A DNA stretch of 9,894 bases from DATFEN01 sp035691285 (lineage in GTDB: Bacteria > Acidobacteriota > Vicinamibacteria > Fen-336). The notes under the pieces are model-generated. The model had not been told where the DNA came from. It did not search any database and worked only from the letters and a program-made list of their open reading frames with translations. The stretch covers positions 1 through 9,894 of the forward strand of contig DASSJI010000083.1 in assembly GCA_035691285.1 (NCBI GenBank), written 5' to 3'. The translations under genes and the position numbers were made by a program. This document shows positions 1 to 7,370 of this stretch, piece by piece (within the stretch, counting starts at the first letter, position 1; each line of letters opens with the position of its first letter).

Positions 1-72
1 TGGGGACGCGACGCCCACAACGGCCAAGTCTTCGGCGCGGGCGTGACCTGGTACTTCGGGCTGCCCGAATGA
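1..72 (+). CDS. C-terminal fragment of a possible outer-membrane beta-barrel protein (partial)
   Basis: The frame is open from the first base and ends at TGA 70-72, giving 23 codons ending in GAGVTWYFGLPE. Alternating hydrophobic and aromatic residues close to the C-terminus (VTWYF) look like the last transmembrane strand of an outer-membrane barrel, which is the segment usually recognised by the Bam machinery. This is a resemblance only. The fragment is too short to assign a family, and the usual terminal Phe or Trp is followed here by four more residues (GLPE). The start and bulk of the gene lie outside the window. Confidence 0.5.
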   Translation, partial: WGRDAHNGQVFGAGVTWYFGLPE

Positions 73-80
73 AAGAGGTG

Positions 81-100
81 GGGAAACCCTAGGATTTCCC
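81..100. repeat. 20-bp imperfect palindrome between two genes
   Basis: GGGAAACCCT at 81-90 faces AGGATTTCCC at 91-100, with 9 of 10 positions paired. It starts 8 bp after the upstream stop codon. As RNA it could form a 6-bp GGGAAA/TTTCCC stem with an 8-nt loop. No T-run follows, so it is a weak candidate for an intrinsic terminator. A palindromic protein-binding site for the following lipoprotein gene is equally possible. Confidence 0.35.
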
Positions 101-152
101 GATTGACTTCCCGGTGGCGGCGGCCGATCTTCCCGCTAGACGGAGGTGGCGC

Positions 153-569
153 ATGCGTTCCCGAAACCCGAAGCCGGATGTGGACCTGGGGAGGCGTGAG
201 ATCTCGGCCATGGCGCCGCTCGTGCTCCTCGGAGGCGCCGCGGTCACGATCGGCGCCTGCGGCGGCGGGGGCGGGCCCAGCGCGCCGTCGACACCCGCAC
301 CCACGCCGACCTCCGGCACCTGCCCTCCCACTCCTGCGAGCGGCGACGTCGCCGGCCAGGTCTCGATCGACCCGCTCCACAGCGCGATCATCACCTCGGC
401 CCAGCTCGCGGCCGGCGGCGCGCTGACGCTGGACATCCGGGGCTGCTCGACGCATTCGCACACGGTCGCCCTGAGCGCCGCCGAGGTGCAATCCATCCGG
501 CAGGGAGGGCGAATTCAGGTCATCTCCACGACGACCCTCGGCCACGAGCACAGCGTGACGTTCAACTGA
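153..569 (+). CDS. Small His-rich lipoprotein, possibly Tat-exported, function unknown
   Basis: The 138-residue protein starts at ATG 153, which has GGAGG upstream (142-146). A GTG at 114 in the same frame would add 13 residues but lacks a ribosome site. The N-terminus reads as a lipoprotein signal: a twin Arg (R14-R15, LGRREI), a hydrophobic stretch from about 20 to 33, and a lipobox IGAC with C36 as the lipidated residue. The RR pair suggests Tat export, but this is not certain. A Gly/Pro/Thr linker (37-63) leads to a compact domain of about 70 residues. This domain has two further cysteines (C57, C98), which could pair, and two HxH motifs, H101-S-H103-TVALS and H131-E-H133-SVTFN, which look like a repeated beta-strand. 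Similar HxHTV endings occur in small exported proteins of unknown role. Metal binding by the four histidines is a guess. The protein probably sits on a membrane facing the periplasm. Confidence 0.75.
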   Translation: MRSRNPKPDVDLGRREISAMAPLVLLGGAAVTIGACGGGGGPSAPSTPAPTPTSGTCPPTPASGDVAGQVSIDPLHSAIITSAQLAAGGALTLDIRGCSTHSHTVALSAAEVQSIRQGGRIQVISTTTLGHEHSVTFN

Positions 570-593
570 TCAGCCGGGGTATCATGCGGGCCG

Positions 594-923
594 ATGGCCG
601 AGCCCAACGACGACGCCCGCGCGCCATTCCGCCTGGCCAAGGAGACGATGCCGGTCGTCGTGCGCACCGAGAGCCAGCTCATCGTCGGCGAGCTCCACGT
701 GATGCCCAACAAGCGGCTGAAGGACGAGCTGAACATCACGAAGGACGCCTTCATCGCGCTGACCGACGCCCGCGTCTACGAGTCCCACGGCACGCGGCTC
801 CTGTTCGCCGCCGGCGTGGTCATGGTCTCGATGGCCCGGATCGTGTGCGTCGCGCCGCTGAGCGGCATCAAGGAGCCCTGGGACATGGCCTGGCTGCCGG
901 CCGCCGCGCGGCCAGCGGACTAG
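594..923 (+). CDS. Conserved-looking 109-residue cytoplasmic protein, function unknown
   Basis: The ORF runs from ATG 594 to TAG 921-923 and starts 24 bp after the lipoprotein stop. It has no signal peptide and no clear transmembrane helix. The middle (about 18-95) alternates in a way that suggests a small all-beta domain: VVVRTESQLIVGELHV, then FIALTDARVYESHG, then LLFAAGVVMVSMARIVCV. I have a faint impression of the DUF6812 type of short protein but cannot confirm it. No strong Shine-Dalgarno precedes ATG 594. An ATG at 584 is in another frame and opens only an arginine-rich shadow ORF. The short gap suggests possible co-transcription with the lipoprotein gene, but the two products would lie in different compartments. 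The stop is 6 bp from the convergent RND stop. Confidence 0.65.
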   Translation: MAEPNDDARAPFRLAKETMPVVVRTESQLIVGELHVMPNKRLKDELNITKDAFIALTDARVYESHGTRLLFAAGVVMVSMARIVCVAPLSGIKEPWDMAWLPAAARPAD

Positions 924-929
924 GCTCGG

Positions 930-3900
930 CTAGGTGCGGCCGTTGGCCGGCCGCAGCCGCTCCCGCAGGTCGTGGAGGCCGTCGCGGAGCGACTCGCCGC
1001 GGCGGCGCCGCGCCGCGTTCCACTCGATGACGTCGTCGAGGACGCTGTAGGCCGCCGGGACCACGAACAGCGTCAGGGCCGTCGAGACGAGCATCCCGCC
1101 CACGAGGGCGATCGCCATGGGCCGCTGGAGCTCGGCGCCGGGGCCGATGGCCAGGGCCGGCGGCAGGGCTCCGGCGATCGTCGCGAACGAGGTCATCAGG
1201 ATCGGGCGCAGCCGGATCGGGCACGCCTCGAGCAGGGCGTCGTGGCGCTCCGCTCCCCTGGCGCGGATCTGGTTCGTGAAGTCCACGAGCATGATCGAGT
1301 TCTTCTTGGCGATGCCCATCAGCAGGATCATGCCGAGCACGCTGTAGACGTTGACGCTCTGCTGGAACAGGAGCAGGGCCATCAGCGCGCCGCTGATGGA
1401 GAACGGCAGCGCCAGGAGCACCGTGAAGGGATGCGAGAAGGCGTTGAACTGCGCGGCCAGCACCATGTACGCGACCATCACGCCCATGACGAAGGCGAAG
1501 AACAGCGAATCGAAGGACTCCTTGAACGCCTGGCTGCTGCCGCCCGGGACGGCGCGGTAGCCGTCGGGCAGGGTCTCGCGGGCCAGCTCGAGGGTCTTCG
1601 CGATGGCGTCGGACTGCGAGGCGCCCGCGGTCACGTTCGCGGTGATGGTGATGGCGCGCTCCCGGTCGCGGCGGGTGATCGCCTGGAGCGTCGGCTCCTG
1701 CTCGAGCCGCACGACGTCGCCCAGGTGCACGAGGCCACCCTGCTCGGTGCGCACCAGCAACCGGTCGATGTCCTCCGGGCGCGCCCGCTGCGGGGCGAGC
1801 AGCCGGCCGCGGACGTCGAAGCGCCGCCCCTTGTCCTTGAACTTGCCGATGCGCAGGCCGCCGATGGCCGCGTTCACCGTCTCGCCGATGCGCGCCATGC
1901 TGATGCCCAGGTCGGCGGCCTTGTTCCGGTCCGGCATCACCTGGACCTCCGGCATGCCGACCTGGTAGTCGCTGTCCACGTCGGTGACCATCCCCGACTG
2001 GCGCATCTTCTCGACCAGCTCCTTGCTCTTCTCGGCGAGCACGTCCCAGTCGCGGCCCCGCACCGTGATCTCCACCGGGAAGCCGCCGCCGCGGGTGGCC
2101 GAGAAGCCCTGCTGCGACGGATCCTGGAGCGTGCCCCGCGCCCCCGGGATCGCGTTGATGGCGTTGCGCACCACGCCCATCAGCTCCTGCTGCGACAGCC
2201 GGCGCCCGAGCGCCGAATCGCGGGGCCGCTCGTGGGGCTCCTTCAGCGTGACGAACATGAAGCCGGTGTTCACCTCGCCGCCGCCGAAGCCGCCGATCAC
2301 GCCGAAGTAGCGGGTCACCTCGGGCCGAGCGGCCAGGACCTGTTCGATCTGGGTGAAGACGCGGTCGGTCGCGTCGAGGCTCGAGCCCACGGGCGTCTGG
2401 AACCGCAGCTGGAACAGGCTCGTGTCCTGGGAGGGCACGAACTCCTTGCGCAGCAACGGGAGGATCCCGAAGGTCGACACCACGAAGAACACCAGCGCGG
2501 CTCCCATCACCGCCGCCCGGTGGTGGAGCGCCGGCAGGAGCAGCCGCTGGTAGCCGGCGGACAGCCGGGCGAAGGCCATGTCCACCCTGGCGCCGAAGCT
2601 GTCCCCGCGATGCCCGACCTCGAGGAAACGCGAGCAGCGCATCGGCGCGAGGGTCAGCGCCTCGAGCAGCGAGATCAGGACCGCCACCGAGATCGTGACG
2701 CCGAACTGGAAGAAGAACTTCCCGATGATCCCCTTCATGAAGGCGACCGGCAGGAAGATCGCCACGATGGCCAGGGTCGCGGCCGCCGCGGCGAAGGTGA
2801 TCTCCCGGGCCCCCACCGAGGCCGCGCGCACCCTGCCCTCGCCCATCTCGCGATGGCGGTAGATGTTCTCGAGGACCATGATCGCGTCGTCGACGACGAT
2901 GCCCACGGTGAGCGTGAGCCCGAGCACGGTGAACGTGTTCAGCGTGAAGCCGAACACGTACATGACGATGAATGTGCCCAGGATCGAGGTGGGGATCGCG
3001 AGCAGCACGTTCACCGTCGTGGACCACGAGCCCAGGAACAGCCAGCACACGACGCCGGTCAGCACCGCCGCCATCACCAGCGTGAACAGGATTTCGCCGA
3101 TCGCCTCCTCGATGAAGCGCGTGCCGTCGAAATTGACGTCGAGCTTGAGGCCCTCGGGGAGCTGGGAGCGCAGCTCCACCATCTTGGCCTTCACGGCCTG
3201 TCCCACCTGGACGGCGTTGGCGCCACGCAGCTTCTTGATGCCCATCCCGATGGTCGGAACGCCGTTGGCCCGGGCGACCCGGCGCCGGTCCTCCAGGCCG
3301 TCCTCGACGACCGCGACGTCCTGCAGCCGGATCGGCGTTCCGTTCCGGTACGCGACCACGATGCCGCGGAAGGCCTCGATGTCGATCGCCTCGCCCTCGG
3401 CGCGGACGTTCATCTCGCGCTCCGGGGTCTCGATGCGCCCGGCGGGCATCTCGAGGTGCTCGCGCTCGATCGCCGCGTTCACGTCGAGGACGGTCAGGCC
3501 GGCGGCCTCGAGGCGGGGGGCGTCGTACCAGACGCGCACCGAGCGCTCCCGGTAGCCGCCCAGCATCACCTCGCCCACGCCGGGGATGGTCTGGAACTGG
3601 GGCCGCAGCACGTTGCGGATGTAGTCGGCGAGGAACGTCGGCGGGCGGTTGCCGGCGAGGGAGAGCCACAGGATCGGCTGGTCCTCGGGGTTGTTCTTGG
3701 TGATGACCGGCGGGTCCATCTCCCGCGGCAGGCGGCGGGCAGCCTGGGCCACTCGGGTCTGGACGTCCTGGAGCGCCGCGTCGATGTTGCGGTTCAGCTC
3801 GAACTCGACCGTCACGCTGGCCGCGCCCTGGCGCGAGGTCGAGCTGATCTGCTTCACGCCCTCGACGGACGTCACGGCGTCCTCGATGAAGTCCACGACG

Positions 3901-4163
3901 TCGGTCTCCATGACCTCGGGCGAGGCGCCCTCGTAGGTCAGGGAGACGTTGATGACGGGGAAATCGACGTCGGGGTTCTGGCTGATCCCCAGGCCGCGCA
4001 CCACGCCCCCGACGCCCTGGAAGCAGATCAGTCCGAAGCCGATCAGGCCGGCCATCAACATCCAAGCGAAGACGTGGTTGCGGATCGAGATGTCCGCCAG
4101 GGTCATGCCCGTGGCGATCTTCTGCGGGTCTTCGGCTTCCTCGCGGCGTCCTTCGTCGCCCAC
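930..4163 (-). CDS. RND-family (HAE1) multidrug efflux pump, inner-membrane permease
   Basis: This 1077-residue protein (AcrB has 1049) is a proton-driven trimeric exporter of the AcrB/MdtB-C type. It would take substrates from the periplasm or inner leaflet and pass them to an outer-membrane channel through the adaptor encoded next to it. The family layout is complete: TM1 at about 29-50, a large periplasmic porter domain, a central TM bundle at about 355-510, a second periplasmic domain, and a C-terminal TM bundle. The proton-relay residues are visible: the Asp pair D425-D426 in GIVVDDAIMV (AcrB D407/D408), K954 in GIAKKNSIML (AcrB K940), and the conserved RLRPILMTS segment after it. The chosen start is GTG 4161-4163 with GAGG 6 nt upstream. 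ATG at codon 20 (4104-4106) is an alternative. Substrates cannot be read from the sequence. No outer-membrane factor gene is in the window, so the pump must use one encoded elsewhere or beyond the window. Confidence 0.95.
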   Translation of the reverse strand: MGDEGRREEAEDPQKIATGMTLADISIRNHVFAWMLMAGLIGFGLICFQGVGGVVRGLGISQNPDVDFPVINVSLTYEGASPEVMETDVVDFIEDAVTSVEGVKQISSTSRQGAASVTVEFELNRNIDAALQDVQTRVAQAARRLPREMDPPVITKNNPEDQPILWLSLAGNRPPTFLADYIRNVLRPQFQTIPGVGEVMLGGYRERSVRVWYDAPRLEAAGLTVLDVNAAIEREHLEMPAGRIETPEREMNVRAEGEAIDIEAFRGIVVAYRNGTPIRLQDVAVVEDGLEDRRRVARANGVPTIGMGIKKLRGANAVQVGQAVKAKMVELRSQLPEGLKLDVNFDGTRFIEEAIGEILFTLVMAAVLTGVVCWLFLGSWSTTVNVLLAIPTSILGTFIVMYVFGFTLNTFTVLGLTLTVGIVVDDAIMVLENIYRHREMGEGRVRAASVGAREITFAAAAATLAIVAIFLPVAFMKGIIGKFFFQFGVTISVAVLISLLEALTLAPMRCSRFLEVGHRGDSFGARVDMAFARLSAGYQRLLLPALHHRAAVMGAALVFFVVSTFGILPLLRKEFVPSQDTSLFQLRFQTPVGSSLDATDRVFTQIEQVLAARPEVTRYFGVIGGFGGGEVNTGFMFVTLKEPHERPRDSALGRRLSQQELMGVVRNAINAIPGARGTLQDPSQQGFSATRGGGFPVEITVRGRDWDVLAEKSKELVEKMRQSGMVTDVDSDYQVGMPEVQVMPDRNKAADLGISMARIGETVNAAIGGLRIGKFKDKGRRFDVRGRLLAPQRARPEDIDRLLVRTEQGGLVHLGDVVRLEQEPTLQAITRRDRERAITITANVTAGASQSDAIAKTLELARETLPDGYRAVPGGSSQAFKESFDSLFFAFVMGVMVAYMVLAAQFNAFSHPFTVLLALPFSISGALMALLLFQQSVNVYSVLGMILLMGIAKKNSIMLVDFTNQIRARGAERHDALLEACPIRLRPILMTSFATIAGALPPALAIGPGAELQRPMAIALVGGMLVSTALTLFVVPAAYSVLDDVIEWNAARRRRGESLRDGLHDLRERLRPANGRT
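935..955. repeat. 7-bp inverted repeat at the convergent gene ends
   Basis: TGCGGCC (935-941) and GGCCGCA (949-955) are perfect inverted copies around a 7-nt loop, starting 11 bp after the + strand stop at 923. The repeat lies inside the last codons of the RND gene on the other strand. It could form a stable GC stem that ends the short + strand transcript, but no T-run follows, and GC-rich coding DNA yields such repeats by chance. Confidence 0.25.
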
Positions 4164-4165
4164 GG

Positions 4166-4175
4166 CCTTCCTCTA
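4166..4175 (-). promoter_or_regulatory. RND ribosome binding site overlapping the adaptor stop codon
   Basis: Read on the - strand the junction is TAG-AGGAAGG-CC-GTG. The G of the adaptor stop codon TAG (4173-4175) begins the GAGG core of the Shine-Dalgarno, 6 nt before the RND GTG start. Ribosomes ending the adaptor would uncover or reuse this site, so translational coupling and roughly matched expression of the two pump parts are likely. This also supports GTG 4163 over the internal ATG. Confidence 0.6.
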
Positions 4176-5246
4176 CGGCGCGGCCTGGACGGGGACGCCG
4201 TCGCCGATGCGGTCCGAGCCTTCCACGACCACCGTCTCCCCCGCCGCGACCCCGGCCAGGATCTCCACGACGCCGGTGCCCGTGCGCAGCCCGATCTGCA
4301 CCGGCTTGGCCCTGGCCTTGCCGTCCTCGACGGCGTAGGCGATGAAGCCGCGCTCGCTGGCCTGGATGGCGCCCTCGGGCACGACCAGGGCGCCCTGCTT
4401 GGACGCCGTTGCGAGGGTGACCTCGGCGAAGAAGCCCGGCTTCAGCACCCCCGGGTTCTTGACCCAGGCCAGCACCTCCACCTGGCGCGTGGTGGGATCG
4501 GCCACGTCGCTGACGTGGTAGATGCGCGCCGGGAAGCTCTCCTCGCCCAGGGCCCCGATCCTGAACGTCACCGTGTCGCCCTCCTTCGCCTGGAGCGACT
4601 CGGCGTCCGAGACCTTGAAGCGCAGGCGCAGCCGGCTGGTATCGGCGAGGGTGGCGAGCACGTCGCCCTCCTTCACGAATTGGCCGGTCTCGACGGTCCG
4701 CGTGTTCACGACCCCGGCGCGCGGCGCGCGCACGTCGGAACGCCGCAGGTTCTCCTTGGCGAGGTCGCGGGCGGCCTTGGCCGCGGCGGCCGCCGCCGAC
4801 AGCCGCTCCGCCTCGCCGCGCGAGCGGTTCAGCTCCTCGGCCGAGACGAGCTGATCCAGCGCCAGCGCCTCCCGGCGCGCGAGGTCGCGCTCCGAGCGGC
4901 TCTGCTCCGCGAGCGCCGTCCGGTACTGCGCCTCGGCGCGCTCCGCCTCGAGCCGGTGCCGTTCGGGGTCGATGCGCAGCAGCACGGTGTCGGGCGTCAC
5001 GCGGTCGCCGGCCTGGAAGCGGACCTCGGCCACCGCGCCCTCCACCTGCGCCGGCACGCGCACCATCTCGTCGGCCTCGAGGGAGCCGAGGGCCTTCACC
5101 TGGTAGACCACGTCCTGGAGCTTGACCGCAGCGACGCGGACGCGCAGCGGCGGCGGGCCGGTGCGCGGCGCGGACGTCGCCTGCGTCTTCCCGCAGGCCA
5201 CGGGCAGGAGTGCGACGCAGACGGCCAGGACGCGCGGAAGGTGCAT
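4173..5246 (-). CDS. RND efflux periplasmic adaptor (membrane fusion protein), lipoprotein
   Basis: The 357-residue product is an AcrA/MdtA-type adaptor that would bridge the RND pump and an outer-membrane channel. Residues 1-17 form a lipoprotein signal with C18 in PVAC-GK as the lipidated cysteine, so it should be anchored to the inner membrane. Domains in order are: first half-lipoyl motif and beta-strands at about 62-92; an Ala/Glu/Arg-rich alpha-helical hairpin at about 93-168; second half-lipoyl at about 169-202 (VRAPRAGVVNTRTVETGQFV); beta-barrel at about 203-285; and the C-terminal membrane-proximal domain, including GALVVPEGAI at about 285-294. ATG 5244-5246 is chosen because GGAG lies 5 nt upstream. 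A TTG at 5261 would add five residues but would place the start inside an inverted repeat. The gene lies 9 bp before the RND gene and is its partner. It is 78 bp downstream of the TRAP permease stop. Confidence 0.92.
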   Translation of the reverse strand: MHLPRVLAVCVALLPVACGKTQATSAPRTGPPPLRVRVAAVKLQDVVYQVKALGSLEADEMVRVPAQVEGAVAEVRFQAGDRVTPDTVLLRIDPERHRLEAERAEAQYRTALAEQSRSERDLARREALALDQLVSAEELNRSRGEAERLSAAAAAAKAARDLAKENLRRSDVRAPRAGVVNTRTVETGQFVKEGDVLATLADTSRLRLRFKVSDAESLQAKEGDTVTFRIGALGEESFPARIYHVSDVADPTTRQVEVLAWVKNPGVLKPGFFAEVTLATASKQGALVVPEGAIQASERGFIAYAVEDGKARAKPVQIGLRTGTGVVEILAGVAAGETVVVEGSDRIGDGVPVQAAP

Positions 5247-5255
5247 CGATGCTCC

Positions 5256-5289
5256 GGACAATCGCCGCGAGGGCGGAAGACCATTGTCC
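5256..5289. repeat. Inverted repeat upstream of the efflux operon, candidate operator
   Basis: GGACAAT (5256-5262) and ATTGTCC (5283-5289) are perfect 7-bp inverted copies separated by 20 bp. Inside the spacer, CGCC (5263-5266) and GGCG (5272-5275) can extend the pairing. One arm abuts the Shine-Dalgarno of the adaptor gene and the other overlaps a possible -10 box. This position suits a repressor operator for an efflux operon, or a 5' leader hairpin. No regulator gene is in the window. Confidence 0.45.
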
Positions 5290-5311
5290 CTTGCCTGTCG
5301 CCCGAGGCCAA
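5283..5311 (-). promoter_or_regulatory. Candidate sigma70-type promoter for the adaptor-RND operon
   Basis: On the - strand TTGGCC (5306-5311) resembles a -35 box and GACAAT (5283-5288) a -10 box, each with 4 of 6 consensus positions, separated by exactly 17 bp. Transcription would begin near 5276, about 30 nt before the adaptor ATG. A GC hairpin (5299-5304 with 5316-5321) overlaps the -35 side; it lacks a T-run and so is not a clear terminator for the TRAP operon. Read-through from the TRAP genes remains possible. Confidence 0.35.
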
Positions 5312-5324
5312 GCGCCGGGCGGGC

Positions 5325-7370
5325 TCAGGCCTGTAAAACCTTGTGACGCGTGCGCCAGAAGTGCGCCGCGACGACGGCGGCGAGGAGCGCCGCTCCCAGG
5401 GCGTCCAGGCGCGCGTCGGCGAGGAAGAGCATGAGCCCCGCCGCTCCCAGCAGCAGCCGCTCCGGCAGCGACGCCGGACGGCGCAGGTAGCCTCCGAAGG
5501 CGCCGGCCAGGGCCGCGACCCCGATGGCCGCCGTGGTCGCGCTGAGGACGACCGCGAGGGGCGGGCCCTGGAGCAGGAGCCCGAGGCCCGCCTGGCTCTG
5601 CGTGAACATGAACGGCACCAGGAAGGCAGGCAGGCAGTACTTCCAGGTGAGCATCATGGTGCGGAAGGGATTGCCGCCCGTGAGCGCCGCGGCGGCGAAC
5701 GGCGACAGCGCCGTCGGCGGCGACACGTCCGACAGCACGGCGTAATAGAAGATGAACATGTGGGCGGCGATGGGCGCCACGCCGACCTGCTCCAGGGCCG
5801 GCACGATCATCACCGCCGCGATGATGTAGGACGCCGTCACGGGCACCGCGAGGCCCAGGAGCCAGACCGCGAGGGCGGCGAACAGCACGGTCAGGAACGT
5901 CGAGCCCTGGGCGAAGCCCACGATGATGCCCGAGACCTTCAAGCCCAGGCCGGTCAGCGTCACGACGGACACGATCACGCCGGCCGTGGCCGTCGTCGCC
6001 GCCACCGACACCACGCCGCGCCCGCCGTCCTCGAGCGCCCGCAGCAGGCCGCTTCCGGCGCCGCCCAGCGCCAGGGCGGCGAGCAGGCCGAAGAAGCACG
6101 CCGCCGACGGCCGCTGCCCGGCCAGGAGCGCCAGCCCGGTCGCGGCGAGGGCGGCGAGGCCGGCCCGCGGAGGGACGAGGCGGGTGTCGGCGCGGATGAA
6201 GCCGAGCGCGAACGCGATCGCGAGAGACCAGAACACGGCCATGAACGGCGTGAGGCCTGCGACCATCAGCGCCGCGACGGCGACCAGGGAAGTGAAGTGG
6301 TAGCCGTGCTCCCGGGTGAGCTCGCCGAGCGACCGCGCGGGAGGCTCGATGGCGTGCGTGCCGAGCCGGCGCGCGTCGGCCTCGATCATCAGGAGGCACG
6401 ACAGGTAGTAGAGGATGGTGGGCACGGTCGCCATCACCAGGACCTGGAGGTACGTGATCTTGAGGTACTCCGCGATCAGGAACGCGGCGGCGCCGAGGGT
6501 CGGCGGCGACAGCAGCGCGCCGATGCCGGCGGCCGCCAGGATCGCGCCGGCCCGGTCGCGGTCGTAGCCGGCGCGCTTCAGCATCGGCCAGGCCAGCGAG
6601 CCGAGCGTCACCGTGGTGGCGACGCCGCTGCCCGAGACGGTGCCCAGCAGGAAGCCCGCGGCGGTGACGGTGCGGCCCGGTCCCGCCCCGCTCCGCGAGC
6701 GGCCCAGCGCGGCGAAGCTCCAGTCGATGAAGAAGCGCCCCGCTCCGCCCTGCTCCAGCACCGCACCGTAGAGCGTGAAGAGCACGATGAAGGTCGCGGC
6801 CACGTCCAGGGGCGTGCCGAAGACGCCTTCCAGGGTCAGGTAGTTCTGGCCCACGATGCGCGGCAGCCGATAGCCCCGATGATCGAAGGGCTCGGGAAGG
6901 TGCGGCCCGAGGTAGGCGTAGAGCAGGAACAGGAGCGCGGTGATCGGCAGCGGCCAACCCGAGGTGCGGCGCGTCGCTTCGAGCACGAGCCCGATCAGCA
7001 CGGCGCCCCACAGCACCTCGGCGGGAGTCGGGTTGGTGACGCGCTGCAGGGCCTGCTCGTAGCGCAGGAGCAGGAAACCGAGGCTCAGGAGCGCGAGGAG
7101 CCCGAGCGCCGCGTCGTACCAGGGCAGGCCGTCGCGTCGTCGGCGCAGGGCCGGGTAGAGCAGGAACGAGAGCAGCAGGACCAGCAGCAGGAACGAGGCA
7201 CGGTAGGCGTGTGCGGGCAGCGAGAACTGCGTCCAGTAGAGGCCCAGCAGGGAGATCGCGGCGCCGATCCCGCGCGCCGCGAGGGCGAAGCCGCGCCCGA
7301 GTCGGCGCGTCCGCGCGTCGCTCTCGAACTCCTCGAGGACGTCGCCGGCGTTCCGCTCTACTTCGGCCAG
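5325..7370 (-). CDS. TRAP transporter permease, TAXI type, fused small and large subunits (CTG start proposed)
   Basis: The product, 681 residues from the proposed start, is the membrane part of a sodium- or proton-driven TRAP uptake system served by the TAXI receptor next to it. Residues 1-25 (LAEVERNAGDVLEEFESDARTRRL) match the cytoplasmic lead usual in this family. Four hydrophobic segments at about 30-50, 58-76, 85-103 and 117-155 form the DctQ-like part. The DctM-like part begins near 170 and carries the hallmark GTVSGSGVATTVTLGS (243-258) and, near its end, SDVSPPTALSPFAAAALTGGNPFRT (547-571). There are many further TM helices, and the extra C-terminal helices end near 672. No ATG, GTG or TTG occurs in frame from V119 (7014-7016) back to more than 300 bp upstream of 7370. 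CTG 7368-7370 has AGGAG 8 nt upstream and gives the expected N-terminus. It overlaps the receptor stop by 13 bp. A sequence error is the alternative explanation. Confidence 0.88.
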   Translation of the reverse strand: MAEVERNAGDVLEEFESDARTRRLGRGFALAARGIGAAISLLGLYWTQFSLPAHAYRASFLLLVLLLSFLLYPALRRRRDGLPWYDAALGLLALLSLGFLLLRYEQALQRVTNPTPAEVLWGAVLIGLVLEATRRTSGWPLPITALLFLLYAYLGPHLPEPFDHRGYRLPRIVGQNYLTLEGVFGTPLDVAATFIVLFTLYGAVLEQGGAGRFFIDWSFAALGRSRSGAGPGRTVTAAGFLLGTVSGSGVATTVTLGSLAWPMLKRAGYDRDRAGAILAAAGIGALLSPPTLGAAAFLIAEYLKITYLQVLVMATVPTILYYLSCLLMIEADARRLGTHAIEPPARSLGELTREHGYHFTSLVAVAALMVAGLTPFMAVFWSLAIAFALGFIRADTRLVPPRAGLAALAATGLALLAGQRPSAACFFGLLAALALGGAGSGLLRALEDGGRGVVSVAATTATAGVIVSVVTLTGLGLKVSGIIVGFAQGSTFLTVLFAALAVWLLGLAVPVTASYIIAAVMIVPALEQVGVAPIAAHMFIFYYAVLSDVSPPTALSPFAAAALTGGNPFRTMMLTWKYCLPAFLVPFMFTQSQAGLGLLLQGPPLAVVLSATTAAIGVAALAGAFGGYLRRPASLPERLLLGAAGLMLFLADARLDALGAALLAAVVAAHFWRTRHKVLQA

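Noticed and set aside
103..131. Promoter for the His-rich lipoprotein: TTGACT (103-108) with GATCTT (126-131) at 17 bp
   Set aside because: The -35 is good (5 of 6) but the -10 matches only 3 of 6, so it is not strong enough to list as a feature.
5299..5321. GC hairpin after the TRAP permease as an intrinsic terminator
   Set aside because: The 6-bp stem with an 11-nt loop is followed by no T-run in the - direction.
972..5336. A 1454-codon open frame on the + strand antisense to the RND and adaptor genes
   Set aside because: It is a mirror of the coding strand with low-complexity His/Arg/Asp/Leu composition and no domain pattern. It reflects GC-driven codon use.
868..7011. A 2047-codon open frame on the - strand across RND, adaptor and TRAP genes
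   Set aside because: It is out of frame with three strongly recognised genes and is rich in Arg, Ala, Gly and Pro. Stop codons are rare in alternative frames of about 70% GC DNA.
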